From: Polaribacter sp. L3A8
GTDB lineage: Bacteria > Bacteroidota > Bacteroidia > Flavobacteriales > Flavobacteriaceae
Reading direction: 5' to 3'
Assembly (NCBI RefSeq): GCF_009796785.1
Contig: NZ_CP047026.1
Location: 2,586,501-2,650,500 of the forward strand
DNA: 64,000 nucleotides
The notes under the pieces are model-generated. The model was not told the origin of the DNA and did no database searches. It saw only the letters and a list, made by a program, of their open reading frames with translations. Position numbers and translations under genes: made by a program. Shown here piece after piece: positions 50,367 to 57,964 of this stretch (the stretch's first letter is position 1; each line of letters starts with the position of its first letter).

Positions 50367-50840
50367 TTACTTCGCATTTAATTGTTGTTTATAATCTGCT
50401 TGTACTTTCTTAGCCCAAGTAACCACAGCATCAATTTGATCTTGTGTTAAATTGGCGTCTCCATGCGTCCAAGTATACGAATCTAAAGGCATTTTTTTCT
50501 CTGCAACTTCCTCATGAAGCTCATCCATTTTATGTTCTTTCTTTTTTAAAGAATACGCACTCCAAGTAGAAAAATTAAAATGTTTTTTACCGTCTTTAAC
50601 ATGATCTGCCAACCAAAAATTTACAGGAGTAATAGTATTATACCAAGGATAATTAGTTTTACTAGAATGGCAATCGTAACAAGTAGTTTCTAAAATCTTT
50701 CTTACATCTGCTGGCGGATTTGTTTCTGCTATAAAGGTTTCTACAGAAGCTAAATCTCCTTCATTTTTTTCGGGACCAAAAAATTGTGCAATTAAAAATA
50801 TTAAAACAATAACAACTCCTATTTTCTTGATAATTTTCAT
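50367..50840 (-). CDS. Haem-binding domain protein (cytochrome c-like, single CxxCH)
   Basis: This 157-residue protein has an N-terminal membrane anchor (VVIVLIFLIAQFFGP) followed by a periplasmic domain with one c-type haem site, CYDCH, and downstream VNFWLADHVKDGKKHFNFSTW with candidate axial ligands. It matches the Bacteroidota haem-binding family (PF14376-like). Its role is probably electron transfer or haem sensing in the periplasm; the partner is unknown. It abuts the glycosyltransferase start without overlap and is divergent from lpdA. Confidence 0.88.
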   Translation of the reverse strand: MKIIKKIGVVIVLIFLIAQFFGPEKNEGDLASVETFIAETNPPADVRKILETTCYDCHSSKTNYPWYNTITPVNFWLADHVKDGKKHFNFSTWSAYSLKKKEHKMDELHEEVAEKKMPLDSYTWTHGDANLTQDQIDAVVTWAKKVQADYKQQLNAK

Positions 50841-50975
50841 TGTGTAAATTTTAAGGTTTACAAGACTGTAAAACTACTAAAATCCCTCTTCATTTTGTGA
50901 AAATATCCGTATTTTTGTCAACTATCATTAAAAAACAAACCGAAAGGTTACATTATACGCAAAATAAACGCACTC

Positions 50976-52376
50976 ATGAAATACGATATTATTGTAATTG
51001 GATCTGGTCCTGGAGGATACATTTCTGCAGTTAGAGCTTCTCAATTAGGTAAAAAAGTAGCAATTATTGAAAAATATTCAACTTTAGGAGGAACCTGTTT
51101 AAACGTTGGTTGCATTCCATCTAAAGCATTGTTAGATTCTTCTCATCATTATTATGATGCTGTACATCATTTTGAAGAACATGGTATTTCTGTAGAAAAC
51201 CCTACTTTCGATTTTGGTAAAATGATAGAAAGAAAGGCTAAAGTTGTAGAAACTACAACAGGAGGAATTACGTATTTAATGGACAAAAACAACGTTGATG
51301 TTTTTGAAGGTTTAGGTTCTTTTGAAGATGCTACACATGTAAAAATTACTAAAAATGATGGTTCGTCAGAAATAATTGAAGGAACAAATATTATTATAGC
51401 AACAGGTTCTAAACCGTCTACTTTACCTTTTATTTCTTTAGATAAAGAGCGTGTAATTACCTCTACAGAAGCTTTAAAATTACCAGAGGTACCAAAACAT
51501 TTAATTGTAATTGGTGGTGGTGTTATTGGTTTAGAATTAGGTTCTGTATACAAACGTTTAGGTGCAGATGTTACTGTTGTAGAATATGCGCCTAAAATTA
51601 CACCAACAATGGATGCTGATGTTTCTAAAGAACTACAAAAAGTTTTAAAGAAACAAGGAATTAAGTTTGCTATAAGTCATGGTGTTACTTCTGTAGAAAG
51701 AAATGGTGATGAAATTACAGTAAAAGCAAACAATAAAAAAGGTGTAGAAGTAGAATTTAAAGGAGATTATTGTTTAGTTGCAGTTGGTAGAAAAGCGTAT
51801 ACAGAAGGTTTAGGTTTAGAAAAAGTTGGAGTAGAAGTTAACGAACGTGGGCAGGTTGCTACCAACGATCATTTACAAACAAATGTTTCTAATATTTACG
51901 CAATTGGTGATGTTGTTGCTGGTGCTATGCTTGCACACAAAGCAGAAGAAGAAGGTGTTGTGGTTGCAGAATATTTAGCTGGAGAAAAACCACACATCGA
52001 TTATAATTTAATTCCTGGTATTGTGTACACATGGCCAGAAGTTGCTGCTGTTGGTAAAACAGAAGACGAATTAAAAGAAGCAAAAGCAGATTATAAAGTT
52101 GGTAAATTTTCTATGAGAGCTTTAGGTAGATCTCGTGCTAGTGGAGATTTAGATGGTTTTGTAAAAGTTTTAGCTGATAAAAATACAGATGAAATTTTAG
52201 GAGTTCACATGGTAGGTGCACGTGTTGCAGATTTAATTATGGAAGCAGCAGTTGCTATGGAATACAGAGCGTCTGCAGAAGACTTGGCAAGAATTTGTCA
52301 TGGTCACCCAACGTATTCTGAAGCGGTAAAAGAAGCTGCAAAAGCTGCTTGGGACGGAAAACCCTTAAACTCATAA
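50976..52376 (+). CDS. lpdA: Dihydrolipoyl dehydrogenase
   Basis: This 466-residue FAD disulfide oxidoreductase reoxidises the lipoyl arm of 2-oxoacid dehydrogenase complexes and the glycine cleavage system, reducing NAD. FAD binding: VIGSGPGGYISAVRA; redox pair in GGTCLNVGCIPSKAL; NAD-binding GGGVIGLELGSVYKRLG; catalytic His-Glu HGHPTYSEA at the interface. It is a stand-alone gene with a TATTTTTG -7 box at 50910-50917 and a terminator at 52401. Confidence 0.97.
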   Translation: MKYDIIVIGSGPGGYISAVRASQLGKKVAIIEKYSTLGGTCLNVGCIPSKALLDSSHHYYDAVHHFEEHGISVENPTFDFGKMIERKAKVVETTTGGITYLMDKNNVDVFEGLGSFEDATHVKITKNDGSSEIIEGTNIIIATGSKPSTLPFISLDKERVITSTEALKLPEVPKHLIVIGGGVIGLELGSVYKRLGADVTVVEYAPKITPTMDADVSKELQKVLKKQGIKFAISHGVTSVERNGDEITVKANNKKGVEVEFKGDYCLVAVGRKAYTEGLGLEKVGVEVNERGQVATNDHLQTNVSNIYAIGDVVAGAMLAHKAEEEGVVVAEYLAGEKPHIDYNLIPGIVYTWPEVAAVGKTEDELKEAKADYKVGKFSMRALGRSRASGDLDGFVKVLADKNTDEILGVHMVGARVADLIMEAAVAMEYRASAEDLARICHGHPTYSEAVKEAAKAAWDGKPLNS

Positions 52377-52400
52377 AGAGTAAAAAACATACCATTTAAA

Positions 52401-52432
52401 AAATCTCGAAATATATTTATTTCGAGATTTTT
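52401..52432 (+). terminator. Terminator of lpdA overlapping the end of the convergent gene
   Basis: AAATCTCGAA (52401-52410) pairs with TTCGAGATTT (52421-52430) and is followed by TTTTA. The stop codon of the convergent minus-strand gene (52417-52419) lies in the loop. Confidence 0.88.
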
Positions 52433-53025
52433 TTATTTTCTTCATTTGTTTCTAAAGCTGTAAAATCTAATTTCCAGCCAATCGTTTCTACTAAATTTTC
52501 CATTAAAATAATTGACTCTAAAGCTTCTTTATTTGCAAGGCGAATTAAATTACTTTCTGGTATTTTACTAAGCACATGTTCTTTTGCTTCTTTATTTAAA
52601 GTGGTAAAATCTTCTGTATCAAACTTATTTAGGTAGCCGTTTTTTAAATCATAAAATTTAATATCACACTCTATAGAAACCACTTCTGGTTGCGGAAAAG
52701 CAGACATAACAATTTCTTTTTTTTCTGTATTAGCCTCTAATTTAATTTTTCTAAAATCGAAGCCAATATGTGCTTTTGCGTGAATTAAAATAATGGCTTT
52801 TTTCTTACTTGTAAATCCCCAAAAATTTTCTTTGGTATTTTCATGATGATAGATTTCAGAAAAATCTCCTTCTACCGTAATCAACTTTGATACTTTCTTT
52901 ATTTTGTCTAATAAGATAACAGATTGTTTTTCTGTTAAACTCTTTTTTTTTGATAAAGAAAATCGTTGCGAGATTACATAAGAAATTCCTAAACCAATAA
53001 CCAACCCTAAAATAACTAACTCCAT
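52417..53025 (-). CDS. DUF4230 domain protein, membrane-anchored
   Basis: This 202-residue protein has one N-terminal membrane helix (VILGLVIGLGISYVI) and a DUF4230 domain: VEGDFSEIYHHENT, KKAIILIHAKAHIGFDFRKI and IECDIKFYDLKNGYLNKF. DUF4230 proteins are membrane-anchored and of unknown function. Its stop lies inside the lpdA terminator. Confidence 0.85.
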   Translation of the reverse strand: MELVILGLVIGLGISYVISQRFSLSKKKSLTEKQSVILLDKIKKVSKLITVEGDFSEIYHHENTKENFWGFTSKKKAIILIHAKAHIGFDFRKIKLEANTEKKEIVMSAFPQPEVVSIECDIKFYDLKNGYLNKFDTEDFTTLNKEAKEHVLSKIPESNLIRLANKEALESIILMENLVETIGWKLDFTALETNEENKKISK

Positions 53026-53115
53026 ACTGTAAATATACTATTGTTTTCTTAAATTTTAACACTCTTGCATAAGCATGAACATCAAAATTAAATTCTCAAA
53101 AAAAACTTTGACAAT

Positions 53116-53155
53116 AAGCTTCTTTGGGTTAAAAACTAAAGAAGCTTTTTTTTTA
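53116..53155 (+). terminator. Rho-independent hairpin in the leader of the 53181 gene
   Basis: AAGCTTCTTT (53116-53125) pairs with AAAGAAGCTT (53138-53147) and is followed by TTTTTTT. It lies 26-65 bp upstream of the next start codon rather than after any plus-strand gene, so it might attenuate that gene or end an unseen short transcript. Confidence 0.7.
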
Positions 53156-53180
53156 AGGAGCTTTAGTCTATTTTTATCCC

Positions 53181-54401
53181 ATGAAAAAAACCAACCTACT
53201 CTACTTTTTTCTATTGATTTACACCGTTTGTTTGGCACAAAAAACAGACAGCATTCCGCTTAAAAACGGAATAGATAAACCTAGTTTATTACCGATTCAT
53301 CATTTTGGGATGTTTTCGGCAAGAATCAATCAAAATTTTAAAATTAGACCGCCAGAAATATCCACTTTAAATTTTTCTTACGCGAGCGCAAATACGTTTC
53401 ACCCTTTTGTAGAAATGTATATACCAGAAGACGAAGCTACCCGACAAACTCTAAAACAACAAACTTGGTATGACAGGCATTTTTATGAAAACCAACAAAC
53501 AACACCTGCTGATTACGAAAACATTATTGTAGATGCCGTTTTTAAAAATTTCAGGATTGATTATAATACCAAAATCGGAAAAAACCATGAACTCGGAATC
53601 ACACTTCGCTCCTATTTAGTAAGCAAAGGTAAATACCCTTTTTCGGTTTTTACAAGTGATGAAACAATAGAATGGTTTCATAGCAATGTTGCTGGTGGAG
53701 AAGATCCTTTTGGCCGAAAATATTATGGTATTAACAAAGTAAATGTGAACTACCAAGATAGAAATGGTAACACTTTAGAATTAAAAGACGGTCAATTTCT
53801 TTTTGCAGGAATAGAATTCAATCATTTTTATTATCCAAATTTCATCAATCTAAAAAATAGAAATATTCATGTTAATTTTGGTTCTCATTTAGGTGTTAAC
53901 ACGTCAAAAAACACCCCTTCTATAGATGTTGGTGTTTCTGGAAACATTGTAAAAGAATGGAAATTAAACGAAAATTCAGAAATTAGATCTGGCTTTGGTA
54001 CAAGTTTTTTAAGAAAAAATGCCATTAATTTTAAGGAAAACCTTGTAAACTTAGGAAACAATAAATATTTAGGAAGTTTAGAAACCATGTTTGAGTTTAC
54101 AAAATACACCAGAAAGAAAAATTACCATTCTGTATCTGTTAATTACCAAATTCAATCTCGCTTTAGCAAAAGAGCAGAAGCAGATTATTATCAGTTGGTG
54201 GGGCTTTGGCAAGAAATTCATTCTGGTTGGCAAAATGGTTTCGCAAAATTATACGAATACCAATCTGCTTGGAGCTGGCTGTATACTTACACAAGAAAAG
54301 AATACAGTTTTACCATATACGTAAAGGAAGATTTGTATTTAAACAACTCGCCAGATTTACAAACAGGAATCAGTTTAAAAATTCCGCTTTCTAACAAATA
54401 A
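53181..54401 (+). CDS. Predicted outer-membrane beta-barrel protein, unknown function
   Basis: I do not assign this 406-residue protein to a family with confidence. A clear signal peptide (YFFLLIYTVCLAQ) is followed by a chain rich in alternating aromatic/polar strands (for example HELGITLRSYLVS, NIHVNFGSHLGVN, NYHSVSVNYQIQS), and the end GISLKIPLSNK has the look of closing strands. This suggests an outer membrane beta-barrel (DUF3187-like). It is read just ahead of pabB with 22 bp between. Confidence 0.7.
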   Translation: MKKTNLLYFFLLIYTVCLAQKTDSIPLKNGIDKPSLLPIHHFGMFSARINQNFKIRPPEISTLNFSYASANTFHPFVEMYIPEDEATRQTLKQQTWYDRHFYENQQTTPADYENIIVDAVFKNFRIDYNTKIGKNHELGITLRSYLVSKGKYPFSVFTSDETIEWFHSNVAGGEDPFGRKYYGINKVNVNYQDRNGNTLELKDGQFLFAGIEFNHFYYPNFINLKNRNIHVNFGSHLGVNTSKNTPSIDVGVSGNIVKEWKLNENSEIRSGFGTSFLRKNAINFKENLVNLGNNKYLGSLETMFEFTKYTRKKNYHSVSVNYQIQSRFSKRAEADYYQLVGLWQEIHSGWQNGFAKLYEYQSAWSWLYTYTRKEYSFTIYVKEDLYLNNSPDLQTGISLKIPLSNK

Positions 54402-54423
54402 GATTTGTATTTTTGACGCAAAT

Positions 54424-55725
54424 ATGCAAAGAACAATTCGCACTTTTTCCATTGATAATATTATTGAATTCAAGAACAATTTATTGTCTTGGGCACAACA
54501 ATTTGAAACCGTACTTTGGTTAGATTCTAACAAATATCATCAAAAATATGCTAGTTTTGATGGTGCTTTAGCTGCAGATGATTTTACTTCGATAAAAACA
54601 GATTATCATCAAGCTTTTAACAAGTTAAAAGAATACCAAACCATTACCAAAGATTATATTTTTGGTTATATGACCTATGATATTAAGAATGATGTAGAGC
54701 GTCTTTCTTCTAATAATTTTGATGGTTTACACTTTGCTGATTTATATTTTTTTCAGCCTAAAAAACTTATTTTCATCAAAGGAAACACAGCTGAGTTTCA
54801 TTATTTAAGAATGGCTGATGATGAGATTGAAAGCGATTTTGAAGAAATTAAAAAATTTGAAGACTCAATAATTAAAGAATCAGCTTCTGATATTAAAATA
54901 AAGCTTAGAATTCATAAAGATGAATACCACGCTAAAGTAACCAAAGTTTTAGAACACATAAAAAAAGGAGATATTTACGAAGCCAATTTTTGTCAAGAAT
55001 TTTATGCCGAAAATGCAACGATAAACCCGGTGGAAGTTTACAAACACCTCAACCAAATTTCTGAACCTCCTTTTGCTTCTTTTTTTAAATTAGATGATAA
55101 ATTTGCTTTGTGTGCATCACCAGAAAGATACCTTAAAAAGGAAGGCACAAAAATAATTTCTCAACCCATTAAAGGCACTGCTAAAAGATTGGTAAGTGAG
55201 TTTGACGATGCTCAATTAGCTTTAGATTTAATGCGCGACGAAAAAGAGCGTGCAGAAAACGTAATGATTGTAGATTTGGTTAGAAACGACCTATCTAAAA
55301 CAGCAAAAATAGGAAGCGTAAAAGTAGAAGAACTTTGTAAAGTATATTCTTTTAAGCAAGTACATCAGCTAATATCTACCGTGGTCTCTGAGGTTGAAGA
55401 AAACACACATCCAATAGACATAATTCAAAGCACGTATCCGATGGGAAGTATGACCGGAGCACCTAAAGTTTCTGCTATGAAAATTATTGAAAACCTAGAA
55501 GAAACAAAACGTGGTTTATACTCAGGATCAATAGGTTATTTTACTCCAGAAAATGATTTCGATTTTAATGTAATTATAAGAAGTATCTTATATAATGAAG
55601 AAAAAAAATACATATCTTATTCTGTTGGTGGCGCTATAACCGCAAAATCTATAGTAGAAAAAGAGTATGAAGAATGTTTGCTAAAAGCAAAGGCTATGAA
55701 GTATGTTTTGCTGAATTCAAAATAA
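54424..55725 (+). CDS. pabB: Aminodeoxychorismate synthase component I / anthranilate synthase component I family
   Basis: This 433-residue chorismate-utilising enzyme has the family core: HVKKGDIYEANFCQEF-like segment (EHIKKGDIYEANFCQ), PFASFFKLDDKFALCASPERYL, ISQPIKGTAKR, DEKERAENVMIVDLVRNDLSK, STYPMGSMTGAPK and GLYSGSIGYF. PIKGT points to the PabB type (aminodeoxychorismate, folate pathway). The glutaminase partner PabA is not adjacent. It heads a run of pabB, two small genes and tilS. A TATTTTTG box is present at 54408-54415. Confidence 0.9.
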   Translation: MQRTIRTFSIDNIIEFKNNLLSWAQQFETVLWLDSNKYHQKYASFDGALAADDFTSIKTDYHQAFNKLKEYQTITKDYIFGYMTYDIKNDVERLSSNNFDGLHFADLYFFQPKKLIFIKGNTAEFHYLRMADDEIESDFEEIKKFEDSIIKESASDIKIKLRIHKDEYHAKVTKVLEHIKKGDIYEANFCQEFYAENATINPVEVYKHLNQISEPPFASFFKLDDKFALCASPERYLKKEGTKIISQPIKGTAKRLVSEFDDAQLALDLMRDEKERAENVMIVDLVRNDLSKTAKIGSVKVEELCKVYSFKQVHQLISTVVSEVEENTHPIDIIQSTYPMGSMTGAPKVSAMKIIENLEETKRGLYSGSIGYFTPENDFDFNVIIRSILYNEEKKYISYSVGGAITAKSIVEKEYEECLLKAKAMKYVLLNSK

Positions 55726-55731
55726 AAAAAT

Positions 55732-55965
55732 ATGATACCAAATCAAGAAGAACTTTTTCAAAAAACGTTAGATAGTTTAGATGAAAAACCAACGGAACAA
55801 AATATGTTTAACATGTTCTTAAAATTGTACCCAGCAGAATGGAAAGCACTAAAAGTTACCTTTTCTAAATTTAACCGAAGTAAACAATTTGGTAAAACAA
55901 TTCCGTTACCAAAACCAGAAGTGTCTATAAGAAAAGACATTCGTGTTTGGTTAAATAAACAATAA
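55732..55965 (+). CDS. Small hypothetical protein in the pabB-tilS cluster
   Basis: I do not recognise this 77-residue basic protein. It has no signal or membrane helix. It starts 6 bp after pabB and its stop is directly followed by the ATG of the next gene, so translation is probably coupled across the cluster. Confidence 0.75.
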   Translation: MIPNQEELFQKTLDSLDEKPTEQNMFNMFLKLYPAEWKALKVTFSKFNRSKQFGKTIPLPKPEVSIRKDIRVWLNKQ

Positions 55966-56427
55966 ATGGCCGATTTAATATCTTTCTTTTTAGATATTTA
56001 TTTAGACATTAAATATTGGATTAAATACAAGAAACAACGGAAGTTTGAGAAAGAGAATAACCTGCCCAAAAGTATTGTTTGGTATCCGTACATAAAACAA
56101 TTTGCAATATTATTTAGCGTTCTTTTTGCTGTTTATTTTCTTGTTGTTATTTTTATTTTAAAGGATAATAATCAGAAAAAAACAACCAAAAGGATGACGG
56201 AAATTTCTAAACTTTTAGCCTCAGAAAAAAAACAGTTTGGTAAATTTCCATCAGAATTAAAAGACATTATTAGAAATAATCCTCTAAGATCTAATATAAC
56301 CATAGATTCTTGGAAAGCTGCTTTTGTATATATTCCATCTAAAGGTGGACAAAATTATCAACTGATTTCTTTAGGAGGAGACGGAATACTATCTACTAAA
56401 GACGATATTGTATATTCTTCTAAATAA
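55966..56427 (+). CDS. Membrane protein with pseudopilin (T2SSG)-like C-terminal domain
   Basis: This 153-residue protein has one strong membrane helix (FAILFSVLFAVYFLVVIFIL, about 44-63) after a basic N-terminus. The C-terminal part has DSWKAAFVYIPSKGGQNYQLISLGGDG followed by KDDIVY, resembling the DxWGxP...SxGxDG pattern of type II secretion pseudopilin G. It lacks a prepilin peptidase site, so it is not a classical pilin. Its place between pabB and tilS suggests nothing clear about role. Confidence 0.75.
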   Translation: MADLISFFLDIYLDIKYWIKYKKQRKFEKENNLPKSIVWYPYIKQFAILFSVLFAVYFLVVIFILKDNNQKKTTKRMTEISKLLASEKKQFGKFPSELKDIIRNNPLRSNITIDSWKAAFVYIPSKGGQNYQLISLGGDGILSTKDDIVYSSK

Positions 56428-56468
56428 AAAACATCAACATATATAAAATGTGTTATTTTTGATATATA

Positions 56469-57779
56469 ATGCTACAAGAACTCTCTAACCACATCAACCA
56501 TAATCTTCCTTTTTTAAAAGGCAAGAAATTATTAATCGCCATTTCTGGCGGAATAGACTCTGTTGTTTTAACACATCTGTTATCAGCATTAAAATTTAAT
56601 ATATCACTGGCACATTGCAACTTTAATTTAAGAGGCACAGAAAGCGATTTAGATGAAAACTTTGTTAAGGAATTAGGTAAAGAACAAAACATAGCTGTTT
56701 TTACATCTCATTTTAACACTGAAGAATTCGCTAAAAAAAATAAACAATCTACACAAATTGCTGCAAGAAACTTACGGTATGATTGGTTTAATGAACTGAT
56801 TGAAAAACACCAATTTGATTATCTCTTAACAGCACATCATGCCGATGATAATTTAGAAACTTTTCTTATTAATTTAACCCGTGGCGCAGGTTTAGATGGT
56901 TTAACTGGTATTCCAGAAATTAACGGAAATATTGTACGCCCGTTATTAACTTTCTCTAGAAATGACGTTTTAACGTTTGCTAAAGAAAATAATATTTATT
57001 GGCGAGAAGATAAAAGTAATGCATCTACAAAATACACAAGAAATAAAATTAGACACCTTATTACTCCTATTTTAAAAGAAATTAATCCTAGTTTACTAGA
57101 AACCTTTACAAAAACTACAGAACACTTAAAGGAAAGTCTGCAAATTATTGAAGATAAAGTTAACGATGTTTCTACAAAAGTAATATCAACAGAAAACAAT
57201 TTTATAAAATTAGATATTAGTGAGATAGAAAAAACATCAAACCCAAAAGCGTATTTATATCAACTTTTAAAAGAATATAATTTTACAGAATGGAATGATG
57301 TTTATCAATTACTTTCTGCTCAATCGGGTAAACAAGTTTTATCTAAAACACATACATTATTAAAAAACAGAGGTTTTTTATTGCTTTCTAAAAATGTATC
57401 TTCTAATGAAGTTAAAATGTTTTTAATTGAAGAAACTCAATCTGAAATTACAAACCCAATTCATCTTAAATTAGAAGAAGTAAAAGAAAAATCAACAGAA
57501 AATAACCAAACCATTTATGTTGATAAACAACGTTTAAGTTTTCCGTTAACACTTAGAAAATGGCAAGATGGCGATTTCTTTTATCCAACAGGAATGACCG
57601 GGAAAAAGAAATTGAGCAAGTATTTTAAAGACCAAAAATTATCGCTTTTAGAAAAACAAAATACGTGGTTACTTTGCAATAATAATGAGGATATTATTTG
57701 GATTATAGATTATCGCTTAGACAATCGTTTTGAAACAACCCAACAAACAAAATCTATTTTAAAAATAGCTCTTCTATAA
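56469..57779 (+). CDS. tilS: tRNA(Ile)-lysidine synthetase
   Basis: This 436-residue enzyme converts C34 of the AUA-decoding tRNA-Ile to lysidine. The PP-loop is AISGGIDSVVLTHL, followed by HCNFNLRGTESD, LLTAHHADDNLET and RPLLTFSRNDV. The C-terminal TilS domains follow (WQDGDFFYPTGMTGKKKLSKYF). A TATTTTTG box at 56454-56461 ends 7 nt before the ATG, so it may also have its own nearly leaderless transcript. It is an essential enzyme. Confidence 0.96.
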   Translation: MLQELSNHINHNLPFLKGKKLLIAISGGIDSVVLTHLLSALKFNISLAHCNFNLRGTESDLDENFVKELGKEQNIAVFTSHFNTEEFAKKNKQSTQIAARNLRYDWFNELIEKHQFDYLLTAHHADDNLETFLINLTRGAGLDGLTGIPEINGNIVRPLLTFSRNDVLTFAKENNIYWREDKSNASTKYTRNKIRHLITPILKEINPSLLETFTKTTEHLKESLQIIEDKVNDVSTKVISTENNFIKLDISEIEKTSNPKAYLYQLLKEYNFTEWNDVYQLLSAQSGKQVLSKTHTLLKNRGFLLLSKNVSSNEVKMFLIEETQSEITNPIHLKLEEVKEKSTENNQTIYVDKQRLSFPLTLRKWQDGDFFYPTGMTGKKKLSKYFKDQKLSLLEKQNTWLLCNNNEDIIWIIDYRLDNRFETTQQTKSILKIALL

Positions 57780-57964
57780 AACTTTGCCGCTGTTTTTTCA
57801 ACTCAAAAAAAACAAAATCAACAAATAGTAACAGAAAATAAACATTTCATAAAAAAGAAATGAAATTTATATCGTTTTCGTAAATAAATCAAGCATTATT
57901 CATTAAAAAGTAGGTTTAATCATTTCTCTTTTTTGTAATTTTAATCCCGTAAAATCAGAAGAAA

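Noticed and set aside
53075..53263. Small open frame before the outer-membrane protein gene
   Set aside because: It runs through a terminator-like hairpin and overlaps the real signal peptide-coding frame.
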